From: Paulownia fortunei | Taxonomy: Eukaryota > Streptophyta > Magnoliopsida > Lamiales > Paulowniaceae | Direction of reading: 5' to 3' | Length of the DNA stretch: 64,000 nt | Assembly: GCA_019321725.1 (NCBI GenBank) | Contig: CM033105.1 | Coordinates: 16,151,861-16,215,860, forward strand | Shown here: one piece after another, positions 24,981 through 36,585 of the stretch | How positions within the stretch are numbered: position 1 is the stretch's first letter | Layout: every line of letters starts with the position of its first letter | Position numbers and translations under genes: made by a program | Notes under the pieces: generated by a model | What the model was told of the DNA's origin: nothing | Database searches by the model: none | Seen by the model: only the letters and a program-made list of their open reading frames with translations

Positions 24981-26296
24981 GAATTTTAATGAATGGACTA
25001 AAATTGCAATGAAAACCTGTCTTACCGAATTAAAACTGATTTTTTTTTTCGAACCACGATAGCAAACTTCGCCGTAAGCTGTGGAATAATGCAATTTACC
25101 CAGAAATCACTTCTTGTCAATCTAGTTAACTGTCTATAGATGTAATGTAGGTAGAAGGTAACTGAGATGGTGAACCTGAAGTTGGAATTTCTTTGGTCCA
25201 ATTTTAATTAGATATTTCCTGAATTCTGAATATAGATGCTCAATTCAACAATCCAAACGCAAAATGACAGGGATGTATTAAATAGACGGGGTTTCAGATT
25301 TCAAGTTAAAATGACAAACAATGATATGCAACACATAGTAAGAGTTTACCTTCATTCTTTACAACTGCTGATCACATTATTGTTATAATTGATGTTCCAT
25401 TGTTTTTTTTCTCTTTTCTTATTAGCTTGCCATTCATTTGAAAAAGGTTTATAATTCGTTCGATGTTTATATAATGATACCATACAATAAAATATTTATA
25501 TTATAATGTGTAAGCTAAAGAAATCACACTTCTACTTGGGTATACCTAATTGGGTAGTAATAAGAATTACACATATAGAAGTGAGGATTCAAAAGGTCGT
25601 ATATATTGATAGAGTAGTACTAATTTTTTTTATCAAATCCATGTTTAAAATATGTAGAGTATTGCCAACTCTCAATTTGGTGTATAAATCCATGTTTAAA
25701 ATGTAAATTTTGTAGAAAAAGGGGTTAATAATCATGCTTTCAATTTGGATGAATTCAATTTGCGGTTTGTTTCCTAACTTCAAGATCATATCTTTTTATT
25801 TGAACAAATGCTAAACTTTATCACATTTGACAAAAAACCAAAGGCAATGTTTCGTTGATTCTTACCCCCAGTTTCATTTCTCTAAATTAAATGAAAAATT
25901 TAAAACTATTTTCCTTCGAAAACACATCTTCTCTTTTCCAAACTACTTCCAAAATATCATTATCATTACTACAAAATGCACTCCTCGAATAAAACCAAAC
26001 ATACTGCATATATATTTTCAAATAAATTTTCCTAAAACACCTTTACCAAAATATTTTTTCAAAATATCTCAAACTATTTCAAATGATGTTTTATCTCATA
26101 TTTCAAAATCACTGGTACATATCAAATATATATTGATGACGTCATTTTATATATTTGGCGTGTATTGATAATTATAAAATAAGATATGAAATACTATTTA
26201 AAATAGAGGATTGACTTACAAATATGGCCTTTTTAGTTTTCTAAATTCCTACATTCTAAATTCTTACACCAATATTCGTATAAAAAATGAATAATC
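24981..26296. other. Intergenic DNA, no supported gene
   Basis: AT-rich and without recognisable domains. A 17 bp direct repeat, aaatccatgtttaaaat, occurs twice near 25640 and 25687. The 25827-26168 open frame is low-complexity with no known motif. Confidence 0.4.
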
Positions 26297-27018
26297 TGTT
26301 AGAATAAAGGGGTAAAGTGGAAAAGTCTCCAATTTAATGAAAAGTTTTGAACTTTGAAAAATGTGTCTCAATTTAATGAAAAGATTTAAAACTTGAAAAG
26401 GTGTCTCAAATTTAATGAAAAGTTTTGAAGGTTGAAAATGTGTCCAATGGATATGAACGGTCACAAGAATACACATAAAAAGTTGTGATTGTTCATTTAT
26501 ATTGATGAGACACGATGAATAGACACATCTATTCATAAGTAAGAGGTGCATGGTAAGGGTTGTGAACCTTCATGAGGAAATGCAGTGTGAACCACTGGAT
26601 CGCAACCATATCTTAAGGGATGCAATCCAATGGTTCAGATTGATTCTAATTAAGAGATATGACCAATTACGATTAGACACCTAGACATCTATAAATAGAC
26701 TCTCTCTCATTCCATTTTCTCTACACTAAATCAATTTAGATTCAATTGATTTCTCTATTCTCTCTTCTACTAAAATAAATTCTGATATTTTAGTAATCTT
26801 ATTCTCTTTTGAGAAGTATACAATCGAGCTTTTTGTTTGCCCGATAAAATTAGTATAGTATTGTACTAATTTTATAAAGAAATGTTATATCTTGGGAGAC
26901 AGACGTCCAAGTTCCTATAGTATCGTGTAGGGGACAAAATCTATTTTAAGGAGATTAGCTTCGTTCTTACCTCACTTCAGCTGAAATACAATCTTCTTTC
27001 GACACAATACAACCAACA
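26297..27018 (+). mobile_element. 5' LTR of copia A
   Basis: A 722 bp LTR from tgttagaataa to aaccaaca. It contains three imperfect copies of an aatttaatgaaaagttttga unit (26330-26430) in U3, and a TATA box (ctataaatag) at about 26690-26699. It pairs with 31419-32141. By hand alignment I counted roughly 48 substitutions and a few single-base indels, about 93% identity, mostly transitions. Confidence 0.95.
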
Positions 27019-27038
27019 ATCTTAAAACAGAACTTCTG

Positions 27039-30000
27039 ATGGCTATTACTGAAGTGCTAACTAATGGAGCAGCTACTAGCTCCAATCCGGTGATCATGCC
27101 TCTAGCTTCCAAGCATGAAAAATTGGAGAAATTTACCGAAGCTGATTTCAAGAGATAGCAGCAAAAGATATTGTTCTATCTCACCACTATGAACCTGGCA
27201 AGGTTCTTGACGGAAGATGCTCCTGTCGTTCTGGAGGAAGAAAGAGATCTCCAGAAACGAGCTGCCTTTGATGTATGGTGTCACAGCGACTTTCTATGCA
27301 GGAATTATGTGCTCAATGGACTAGACAACACATTATATAATGTGTATTGTTCAGTCAAAAGAATAAAAGAGTTGTGGAATTCTCTTGACAAGAAGTACAA
27401 GACGGAAGATGCCGGTATAAATAAATTTATCGTTGGCAAATTCCTTGACTTCAAAATGGTTGATACCAAATCTGTTATCAGCCAGGTACAAGAGATGCAA
27501 ATCATCCTGCATGATATACTAGCTGAGGGGATGATGTTGAGCGAATCTTTCCAAGTTGCCGCTCTAATTGAGAAGCTACCTCCATTATGGAAAGATTTTA
27601 AAAACTATCTCAAACATAAACGCAAAGAGATGACAATGGAGGATATGATTGTTCGTCTTCGAATTGAGGAAGACAACAGGGTTGCAGAAAATAATATTTC
27701 TGCTAACTGAATGGAGGCTAAAACCAACATGCTAGAGGACTCCAAAGCCAAGAAGGGCAAGAAAAGGAAGCAAGAAAAGGAAGCTTGCTAGGTCCAAAGA
27801 CAAGGATGCAAAGCGGTTCAAGGGTAACTGCTATAATTGTGGCAAGCCGAACCACAAGGCAAAGGATTGTCGACTTCCAAAGAAGTGCAACCAAAACCAG
27901 GCTAACATGACTGAAGATAAGACAGTGCCAGTAGACATGTCGGACCTAATTCTCTCGGTTGTTGTGTTTGAAGCCAACTTGGTGGATAACCCGAGGGAAT
28001 GGTGGGTTGACACAGGAGCTACACGCAACATTTGCTCAGACAAATAAATGTTCTCCACATACATTTCGATCAATGGAAGAAAGTTGTTTATGGGCAACTC
28101 ATCAACTTCCAACATAGTCGGATTGGGAAAAGTGGTATTGAAGATGACATCAAGCAAGGAGCTACCCTAGTTGATGTACTACATGTTCCAGATATCCAAA
28201 AGAATTTGGTATCTAGTTCATTACTTGTCAAAAGTAGGTTTAAACTAGTATTTGAATCCGACAAATTTGTACTGACGAAAAATGGTCAATTTGTAGGAAA
28301 GGGATATGTAGTCAAATGGCTATTTAAGATGAATGTAATGCCTGTACTCAAAACTTTTGAAATCAATAAAAGTTTATTTTATGTTTACTTGCTTGAGTCT
28401 TCTTCTTTATGGAATTGTAGACTAGGTCATGTTAATCGAGCTTCTTAAAGAAAGCTGGCAGGTTTAGGCCTTATACCTAAACTAAATATTGATGAAAAAC
28501 ACAAATGTGAAATTTGTGTTGAAGCTAAGTTTGCTAAGAAACCTTTTGTTCAGCTGAAAGAAGTAGCAAACCTCTAAGTTTGATACATAGTGATATATGT
28601 GATCTAAAGTTAGTTCAAAACCGAGATGGTAAAAAATATTTTATTACCTTTATTGATGATCATACTAGATATTGCTATGTATATTTACTAAGTAGTAAAG
28701 ATAAGGCTTTGGACGTTTTCGTCACTTATAAAAATAAAGTTAAAAATCAACTTAATGGGATGATTAAGGTATTAAGATCCAACAGAGGTGGAGAATATGA
28801 TTCATCATCTTTTGATGAGTTATGTGCTGAGTTTGGAATTATTCACCAAACTACAGCTCCATATACACCTCAGCGGAATGAAATTGCTGAGAGAAAGAAT
28901 AGAACTCTTAAGAACATGGTTAATGTTATGCTTATTAGTTCTGGATTACCTCATAACTTATGGAGGGAAGCTGTTCTTACAACTAACTTTTTTTTAATAG
29001 AGTTCCTCACAAGAAAACTGGATTAATACCTTATGAAATGTGGAAAGGTAGAATGTCTTTCCACAAATACTTGAAAGTGTGGGGGTGTCTAGCTAAAGTA
29101 GCAATACCACATCCTAAAAAGGTTAAGTTAGATCCTAAAACTGTTGATTGCACTTTTGTTGGATATGCAATAAACAATAGTGCATAAAGATTTTTGGTAC
29201 ATAAATCTGATATAAGTGACATTCATGTGAACACAATCATTGAATCCAAATATGTTGAATTATTTGAAGATGTATTCCCCTCTAAAGGAGATATTCAAAA
29301 GAATACTCAAAAGAGAACGCATGAAGCTGCGTTTAAGAATGATATAGAATCTGAACTTGGAAGGAGTAAGAGAGCAAAAGTAGCTAATTTTTTTGGCCCA
29401 GATTTTATGACATATATGATTGACAATGAACCTCAAACCTTTAATGAGGCTATGGCTAGTCCAGAAGCTCCATTCTGAAAGAAAGCTATAAACAGTGAAA
29501 TAGAATCTATTCTAGGCAATAATACCTGGCAATTGGTTGATATTCCTTCGAGAACTAAACCAATTGGATGCAAATAGATTTTTAAAAAAAAGTTAAAGGC
29601 CAATGGTTCAATTGATAAATACAAGGCTAGACTTGTTACCAAGGGATATCATCAAAAGGAAGGTGTTGGCTATTTTGACACTTATTCACCGATAACAAGA
29701 ATTACGTCAATTCGGATCTTAATAGCCATAACAGCCTTGTATGATTTGCACATACATCAGATGGCTATTTTTAAGTGGTGATCTGAATGAAGAAATTTAT
29801 ATAGAGTAACCTGATGGCTTCAAAGTAAAAGAACAATAACATAAAATGTATAAACTTGTCAAATCTCTTTATGGGTTGAAACAAACCCCTAAACAATGGC
29901 ATGAGAAATTTGACAGTGTCATGAAAAGGAATGGGTTCACCATAAATGAGTGTGATAAATGTGTTTACTCCAAAAAATTTGGAGAAACACATGTACTTAT

Positions 30001-30950
30001 TTGTCTTTATGTAGATGATATGCACATATTAGGAACTAATATAGAAGTCATCAATAAGACAAAGAAAATACTCACCAATAACTTTAATATGAAAGATATG
30101 GATGAAGCTGATGTGATTTTAAGAATGAAGATCTCTAGAACACCTAATGAGATATCTTTATCTCAATCACATTATGTTGATAAAGTGGTTGAGAGATTTA
30201 AGTCCCATGGTATTAAAGAGACAAATAATCTGTTTCTACCACATATTATTCTTCACAAGAATATTGAAAATGGAAAACAACAGTTAGAATATTCCCAAAT
30301 CATTGGAAGCCTAATGTACTTAATGAATTATACGAGGCCAGATATAGCTTATGCTGTAAGTAAGCTAAGTAGATTTACAAGTAACCCAAGTAATGACCAT
30401 TGGAGTGCATTACTTAGAGTATTGAGATACTTTAAAAGAACCAAGGAGTATGCATTACACTATGAAAAATATCCTTCAGTTATTGAAGGATATAGTGATG
30501 CGAATTGGATTTCAGACATTGATAAATCCAAGTCAACTAGTGGCTATGTATTTACTCTTGGTAGTGGTGTTATATCATGAAAATATTCTAAACAGACATG
30601 TATAGCTCATTCCACTATGGAATCCAAGTTTAGATAAAGCTGGAGAGGAAGCAGAATGATTAAGACATTTCATAGAAGTTATTCCAATATGGCCAAAACC
30701 GGTGCCAGCAATATGCATTCATTGCGATAGCCAAATAGCTATAGCTAGGGCATAAAATATTGTATATAATGGTAAGTCACGATATATTCATCAAAGACAT
30801 AATACCGTTAGGCAGTTGCTCTCTAATAGAACTATATTAATTAATTTTGTAAAATTAAAGAATAACCTAGCGGATCTATTTACTAAGGGGTTATCAAGAG
30901 AGCAAATAGACTGCGCATCAAGAGAAATTGGTTTAAAGCATAAAGAATGA
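27039..30950 (+). pseudogene. Copia A gag-pol polyprotein, inactivated
   Basis: Begins at ATG 27039 (MAITEVLTNGAATSS), only 20 bases after the 5' LTR, and ends at TGA 30948-30950. Gag is 27039-27708; TAG at 27156-27158 replaces an expected Trp. The CCHC knuckle CYNCGKPNHKAKDC (27829-27870) is intact. Protease DTGA lies at 28009-28020. Integrase runs 28580-29026: the first Asp (HSD) and the Glu (AERKNR) are present, but the second catalytic Asp is Asn (28781-28783). RT runs about 29500-30240, with YVDD intact at 30008-30019 but motif A, with its Asp, deleted near 29763. RNase H (GYSDANW, SDAN at 30494-30505) runs to the end. Further stops are at 27708, 28045 and 28446, with frame shifts near 27770, 28050, 28555 and 30630. 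Confidence 0.92.
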
Positions 30951-31418
30951 ATTAGTCATCTTAATGAAAACCTAACCTAGCGACTAGAGATCCCACGGAC
31001 TAGGTTAAGGATAAGCATTGCTTTTAATGATGCCTATATCTTGTAAAGTACAAGTAGAGTATAGTAGGATACTTTTTATAGGCCATCACCTATGTGAGTG
31101 CGAACATTCTATGAAAATTTTGATAGGCGAATTCTTTAAAATACTTGCAAAACCCAAGAGAGTTCATGGCTGAAATAATGAACACAATAGAGAACAAAAC
31201 TCAATATGAGAGTTAGTGTGTGGAGTCTATTGACTGGGCTTGCAATAATGGCTGACAGTTCAAAACTTAGAGTTCACTGATTAGCCAAGTGAGTTCGATA
31301 GGCTTTTACTAGGGAAGGTTCAAAGCAAAAGCTACCTATCTCGATGCACTATCTTTCAGACATCATTCTTCTTTATATTTCTTGATTCATGTCAACTTTT
31401 TCCATTCATGTGGGGGAT

Positions 31419-32141
31419 TGTTGGAATAAAAGGGGTGAATTGGAAAAATCTCCAATTTAATGAAAAGTTTTGAAACTTGAAAAATGTGTCTCAAATTTAA
31501 TGAAAAGATTTGAAACTTGAAAAGGTGTCTCAAATTTAATGAAAAGTTTTGAAGGTTGAAAATGTGTCTAATTGATATGAACGGTCACAAGAACACACAT
31601 AAAGAGTTGTGATTGTTCATTAACATTGATGAGACGCGATGAATAGACACATCTATTCATAAGTAAGAGGTGCATGGTAAGGGTTGTGAACCTTTATGAG
31701 GGGATGCAGTGTGAACCACTAGATTACAACCATATCTTAAGGGATGCAATCCAATGATTCAGATTGATTCTAATTAAGAGACATGACCAATTACAATTAG
31801 ACATCTAGACATTTATAAATAGACTCCCTCTCATTCCATTTTCTCTACACTAAATTAATTTAGATTCAATTGATTTCTCTATTCTCTCTCCTACTAAAAT
31901 AATTATGATATTTTAGTAATCTTATTCTCTTTTGAGAAGTATACAATCGAGCTTTTTGTTCGCCCGATAAAATTAGTATAGTGTTGTATTAATTTTATAA
32001 AGAAGTGTTGTATTTTGGGAGATAGACGTCCAAATTCCTATAGCACTATGTAGGGGACGAAATCTGTTTTAAGGAGATTAGCTTTATGCTTACCTCACTT
32101 CAACTGAAATACAATCTCCTTTCGACACAATACAACCAACA
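31419..32141 (+). mobile_element. 3' LTR of copia A
   Basis: 723 bp, tgttggaataa to aaccaaca, with the same internal U3 repeats and TATA box (ctataaat shifted to tttataaatag) as the 5' copy. It is followed at once by the taatc duplication. As an LTR promoter pointing at the downstream PLAC8-like gene, it could supply read-through transcription. Confidence 0.95.
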
Positions 32142-32309
32142 TAATCGCAATAGGAGGACCAAAAATCTGATGGTTCGGAGAACATTTCTGAATTATCCAC
32201 ACAAAGTATGAATGCTTGTTAGGAAAACAAAACCAACAAAACCAGATACGTATCTTCTCAAATCCATGCATATATCGACAAACCAACCCCACCTCTCTCT
32301 TTCATCCCC

Positions 32310-32355
<46 letters not shown>
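32310..32355. repeat. (TC)n(AC)n microsatellite in the PLAC8-like 5' region
   Basis: About 13 TC units pass into about 10 AC units immediately before the presumed start codon at 32359. Open frames through it (32212-32653) owe their first third to this repeat. Confidence 0.95.
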
Positions 32356-32358
32356 AGC

Positions 32359-33531
32359 ATGTTTACCAGGTCTTTCAACTCATGTCGATGCCAGCAACTC
32401 CACCGCCGTCACCCCTTTTCTGCCTCCTCTAAACGATGGCGACAACCCCGCCCCTTCCAACACTATTCTCTATATCCAAACTACTCCCGTTGGAATCGAA
32501 TCCAGCCAACGAACCAAGACCAATTGGAACACCAGCCTCTGTGGATGTCATGCAGACATCAAAACTTATACCCCCCCCCCCCCCATTTTCATTCATTCTT
32601 TTCTTCCCTTCTTAATTATTTTCCGAATGTTTCTCTATATTCCTAGGTTGTAAAACAATGTTATGTCCATGCATAACGTCTTCTGAGATCGTGGAGATCA
32701 TAACGGAGGGGAAAACATGTAAGCATCAAACTGATGATAGGCTTTAACTTTTGCATGCATAAAAACTGAATATATACAACTTGCAGAGATGAGGGGCTGG
32801 AACTGGTACCCGCCCCAACTCCGTATATTCTTAAATTTTATGGAAAAATAAAAGAAATTCAAAACTTTGTCCTCCTTTAAATTAGTAAGTTGCCCTCCAA
32901 TGTGAGTTAAAAATATCTCTGTCGCCCCAGAGGATTCGAATCCTATGAATATTGTGTACAGTGCATGGAATCCTTTCCTTGTACATGAGAAATTTTTTTA
33001 GATTAGTAGGAAGGGTAGCTTAATTGGAATAAATAAAAAAAAAATTCTTTCTATGATAAGTAGTTTATGTATATATAGTGTTGCAATTTTGTGATGCAGT
33101 GTCGGTAGATGCAATGGTTACTCTTGGGGTGTGCTCTGTGATAAATGGGATGTGGATGCACAGTTGCGGCAACCGTACCATAATCAGATCAAAATTCAAC
33201 ATAAGCGGAAGCACTTAATTGTAAAGATTGTCTAACTCATGCATTCTGCTTGCCCTGCGCCTTGTGCCAAGTGTATCGCGAGCTTGATCATCACGGCTTC
33301 GATCCTAGTCTTGGTAAACTCTCTCTCCCAATACAAAAAGGCCTACATACAAATAAACAAGATGCACACAAACATTCGTTCCGTATACATATGCATATAT
33401 GTAAATATTGATTGGTTAATGCTAATTGTTTTCGAAATGGAGGGTGGTTTGAAAATCTTGAGAGACAAAGATATGCGGTTGCCATTTACACTATCACACC
33501 ACCGAAGCGTGAAACGATGGAAAGAGCATAG
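32359..33531 (+). CDS. PLAC8-domain protein, PLANT CADMIUM RESISTANCE / FW2.2-like (possibly disrupted)
   Basis: Four exons reassemble a PLAC8 protein. This family of small Cys-rich membrane proteins acts in cell-number control and divalent-metal transport. Exon 1 (32359-32567) gives a Pro/Ser/Thr-rich N-terminus and [16 protein letters not shown]. Exon 2 (32647-32718) gives [20 protein letters not shown]; the exon 1-2 junction restores the signature CC-x4-CPC. Exon 3 (33100 or 33109 to 33313) gives a hydrophobic stretch, RTIIRSKFN, then [20 protein letters not shown]. Exon 4 (33443-33531) gives [13 protein letters not shown] and the stop at 33529-33531. Introns 2 and 3 are GT-AG. Three problems are visible: the only nearby ATG is one base out of frame, intron 1 starts AT rather than GT, and exon 3 shifts frame by +1 near 33207. 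All three lie in or near homopolymers, so sequencing error and pseudogene are both possible. Residue conservation at key sites favours a recent or real gene. Confidence 0.82.
32568..32646 (+). other. Intron 1 of the PLAC8-like gene, non-GT donor with a C14 run
   Basis: The protein signature fixes the junction to within a base: exon 1 ends ...aaaactt and exon 2 begins gttgtaaaac after cctag. The intron therefore starts atacccc and ends ag. It contains a 14-base C run at 32571-32584. This could be a mutated or mis-sequenced GT donor or, less likely, a minor-spliceosome AT-type intron. Confidence 0.6.
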
Positions 33532-34607
33532 AAGTATGAGAGTACTTGTTGCATGAAGTTAAACATCATAGAAAATGGTTTCTTTCTTTCTTTTCATTTT
33601 TTTTCTTTTTTCTATTTTGATTGTTGTTCATTTCCTAGCTGTACAAGAATATATTGAATGTTAGTCTTTGCGTAGGAAAAGGGCTGGTGAGAATGAAAGA
33701 GTAATTTTTTGTTCTAAATTTAAACCCCAATTAAACGATAAAAAAAAATTCTTGTATGCACCACCTTCCAACTTCTTTGCTCCTTTTATTGGTACAAGTG
33801 ATTAGGTCATAGTTTTTCTAAAAACATGATCAGTGACATCTTTCACTATATCAAGATATAAAACATACTGCTAACAATAAATGATTTTAAATTAAAATAT
33901 ACATTTAATAGGAAGAAACTATTATAGGTAAATCAACACGCACTCTTTTGATGAAATAACTTTTAATTGTAGAGTCTTACACCCTCAACTTTGTTAAGTA
34001 TACAAACTTCATCGTCATAAAGTTATTAGGCCTTTGTCATAGTGGATTAGAAGCAATCCGTTCATCTCTCGCCCTCTTCCCCATCTCCAAATGCCTTTTC
34101 GCCTCCTAAATAAAAATAAAAATAAAAAACCAACTTGAATATTTTTGAGGCATAGTACAAATAACTCAATTCAAAATTGATTCTCTTATTTGTTCGAATG
34201 CTTCCTTTAATCACCAAGAAACTAGTATAAAATCGTCAAAAGAACAAGAAAAACAGATTTTCTAATGAAGTTTTTATTGGAACCCATAAATATTGGAGAG
34301 CCTATGGCCCCAAACATGAAAATTTCCTGCTGCTTTGCGCTGCTGGTGGTCAAAATCGAAAAGTATTTCGTCATTTATCGAAAGAGGACTCAATATACAA
34401 TGAGAATTGTTTTTTAATGCGGGCTTGGACCATTTGAGAAAAAAATGTTCATATATCGAAAACTCTTTCCTTGAAAGTTTATCTATCAAATTATAATGGC
34501 CAAAAAATTCTTACAGAATTGGTGTGTGATGGTCGTGTATGTTGGGCAAGAAGGGGATAATGCTTAGCGGCTCTAGGACCGTCATACTGAAGGATTGTGA
34601 TGTCTTA
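33532..34607. other. Intergenic DNA downstream of the PLAC8-like gene
   Basis: The first 100-150 bp are T-rich and probably 3' UTR. No further gene is supported; the minus-strand frame at 34274-34489 has no recognisable motif. Confidence 0.4.
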
Positions 34608-35546
34608 GGCCATATCCAACCCATTGCATTAAATTTGGTGTATATTTTACACTAAATTTGGTATTTTGGTATAATTTAGCCTAAATCATTTCCAATCACT
34701 ATACCAAATTTTACACCAAATGAATATTTTATTCTTACTTTTTTTATTTATCAATTGTCTCTTATTTATTTTTTTATAAAGTTATTTAATTATTTATATT
34801 TTATTACTACTAATTCTACAAAATAAAAAATTACATATAATTAATATTATATTTATTGATTATATTATAAAGATTAACATTATAATTAATATCACGATAA
34901 AGAAAAATACTACATTGCACACTATGTAAAACAAAAAAACTTTCACAAAACAAATATAAAGACTAATATATTTTGCCTATTTAATTCTCAGAATTAGTAT
35001 ATTCATCCCACAAATGATCAAGTAATACATCTCGAAGTGCAAAGTGAGCATTTTTATTTTTGATTTGTCTATGTCGAGCATCTTTATGTAGTATTTTATT
35101 TTTTAAATTTTAGTTTTTAATATTTGTGTTGTATTTTATTTTGAATTTTATGCAAGTAATGTTATTTTAATTTATTTCTTTATTATTGTTAATTATTATA
35201 ATTTATCGCAAATATTAATTACTTGTTAATTATGACAATTAATCACTACAAATATTATTGCAAAATAATAAGAAACTAAAATTGAATAAATAAAACTAAA
35301 TTATAAATTAATTAAATATATAATATATGATACAAATGAAATTAAAATTGGGAGTAGAACAATTTTAGGGGTAAATTGGGAATATATAAATTACACCAAA
35401 TTTGGTGTAAATGAATAATATTATACCAAATTTGGTGCAACACTATTCATTATACCAAATTTGGTCTAACATTTGGTATTCCATTGGAGATAGAATTACA
35501 CCAAATTTGATATTTTAGTGTAGGATTTGGTGTTGGATTGGATTCA
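34608..35546. mobile_element. Palindrome-rich MITE, possibly PIF/Harbinger-like
   Basis: Both ends carry related inverted sequence (ggccatatccaaccc on the left; atccaatccaacacc read inward from the right), followed by repeats of caccaaatttggtgt in both orientations. A TTA precedes the left end, as in the 3 bp targets of this superfamily, but the right-hand TTA is not clear. The interior (34800-35340) is very AT-rich and non-coding. Borders are approximate. Confidence 0.55.
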
Positions 35547-36169
35547 TAGTTTTGAACATAAAGGTAATCTGACTATGTAATAATGGGTTGGGGTGTCTCG
35601 AAACACATAGGTCCTGGAACATTATGGTAGACTGGAGACGTAATGATGGATTGCAATGTGATCACGGAGCTCGGCACCTACTAAGTATATTATAGGGCAA
35701 GAGGCTCACATGTCAGAGCTTTAATTTGCACTTAAAAAAAATTATATTTAGTGATGAAAATTTCATCACTAAATATACTTATATTTTTCAATGTTATTCA
35801 TAATTGGAAGTGTTAAATATTAGTGATAATATTTTTTGTTGTCACTAATTATTTGGCGTCATTATTTGGTATTGGTGGGAAATAAAAGTTGTCATTGTTA
35901 CTATTTAACATAGTGACAATATTTAAATTCATCACTAAATTGAAGAAGAATTTTGTGACGGTAATTTTTGATGTCACTAATGATTGGAAAAGAGAGACGA
36001 GATAATCTTTTTATCCCTAATTTATTTTCTTTTTTTTTTCCTTATAAGAGGGTAGTTTGTCTATAAGGGTAGAAGTGGTAAACTTAACTTCTTTGGTCCA
36101 GCATTGTCGCCAACCTTTGAAGACCCTTCCATTTGTCTTGACAGTTGGAGGTGGGAGAAGGGTAAAAAG
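35547..36169. other. Inverted-repeat DNA, possibly CACTA-derived
   Basis: 35743-35777 is a perfect 17 bp inverted repeat around one central base (tatatttagtgatgaaa and its complement). Further gtgacaat, gtgacgg and gtcactaa motifs follow to 35985. Such GTGACG/CGTCAC arrays are common in subterminal parts of CACTA elements, and cacttaaaaaaaa at about 35730 could be a decayed CACTA end. No second end was found. Confidence 0.4.
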
Positions 36170-36585
36170 GGGCTTTTTTAGTGAAATATTATAATTTAAT
36201 AAAATATTTATCATAATACCGTAAAATGGTTAAGAGTTGTAGAATTATGGCAAAGCATTATCGCGAATAACGCTTTCAATAATATATTTTTTTAAACCAC
36301 CAAAATTGGAAGCATTACTTGGAGTAACGCTTTAAGTTTTTTTTTTAGTTTAATTTAGTTAATGTAGTTTTACTTAAACTAATATAGTTTATTCATATTA
36401 TGTAATTTATTCATATTATATATATATCTGTAATTTATTCATATTATGTGTATTTAGCATTTTATGTAATTATAATGTTATACACATAAATATAAAAGTT
36501 AAATTTTTAAATAAAATTTAAACAACATCTAAAAAAATTATATAAATGAATAGAGTAATCGAATTAAACATATTATGTACAATAA

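Larger units (their letters stand above)
26297..32141 (+). mobile_element. Copia element A, structurally complete
   Basis: The 5845 bp element has two LTRs, a single gag-pol region in copia order (gag, protease, integrase, RT, RNase H), a purine tract (gtggggga) just before the 3' LTR at about 31410-31417, and a perfect 5 bp target duplication, taatc, at 26292-26296 and 32142-32146. It lies about 220 bp upstream of the PLAC8-like gene start, so it may have separated that gene from its original promoter. The coding region is disabled many times over; movement would need proteins supplied in trans. Confidence 0.95.

Noticed and set aside
26330..26430. Short regularly repeated units as a CRISPR-like array
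   Set aside because: They are three contiguous imperfect repeats in the U3 of a copia LTR, repeated in the 3' LTR, with no spacers.
28580..30580. Integrase and RT frames as independent host genes
   Set aside because: They lie in copia order between matching LTRs and carry the element's lesions.
32212..32653. Two overlapping 144-145 codon frames as separate genes
   Set aside because: They begin in a microsatellite leader and run into the C14 intron; only the later part of one is real, as exon 1 of the PLAC8-like gene.
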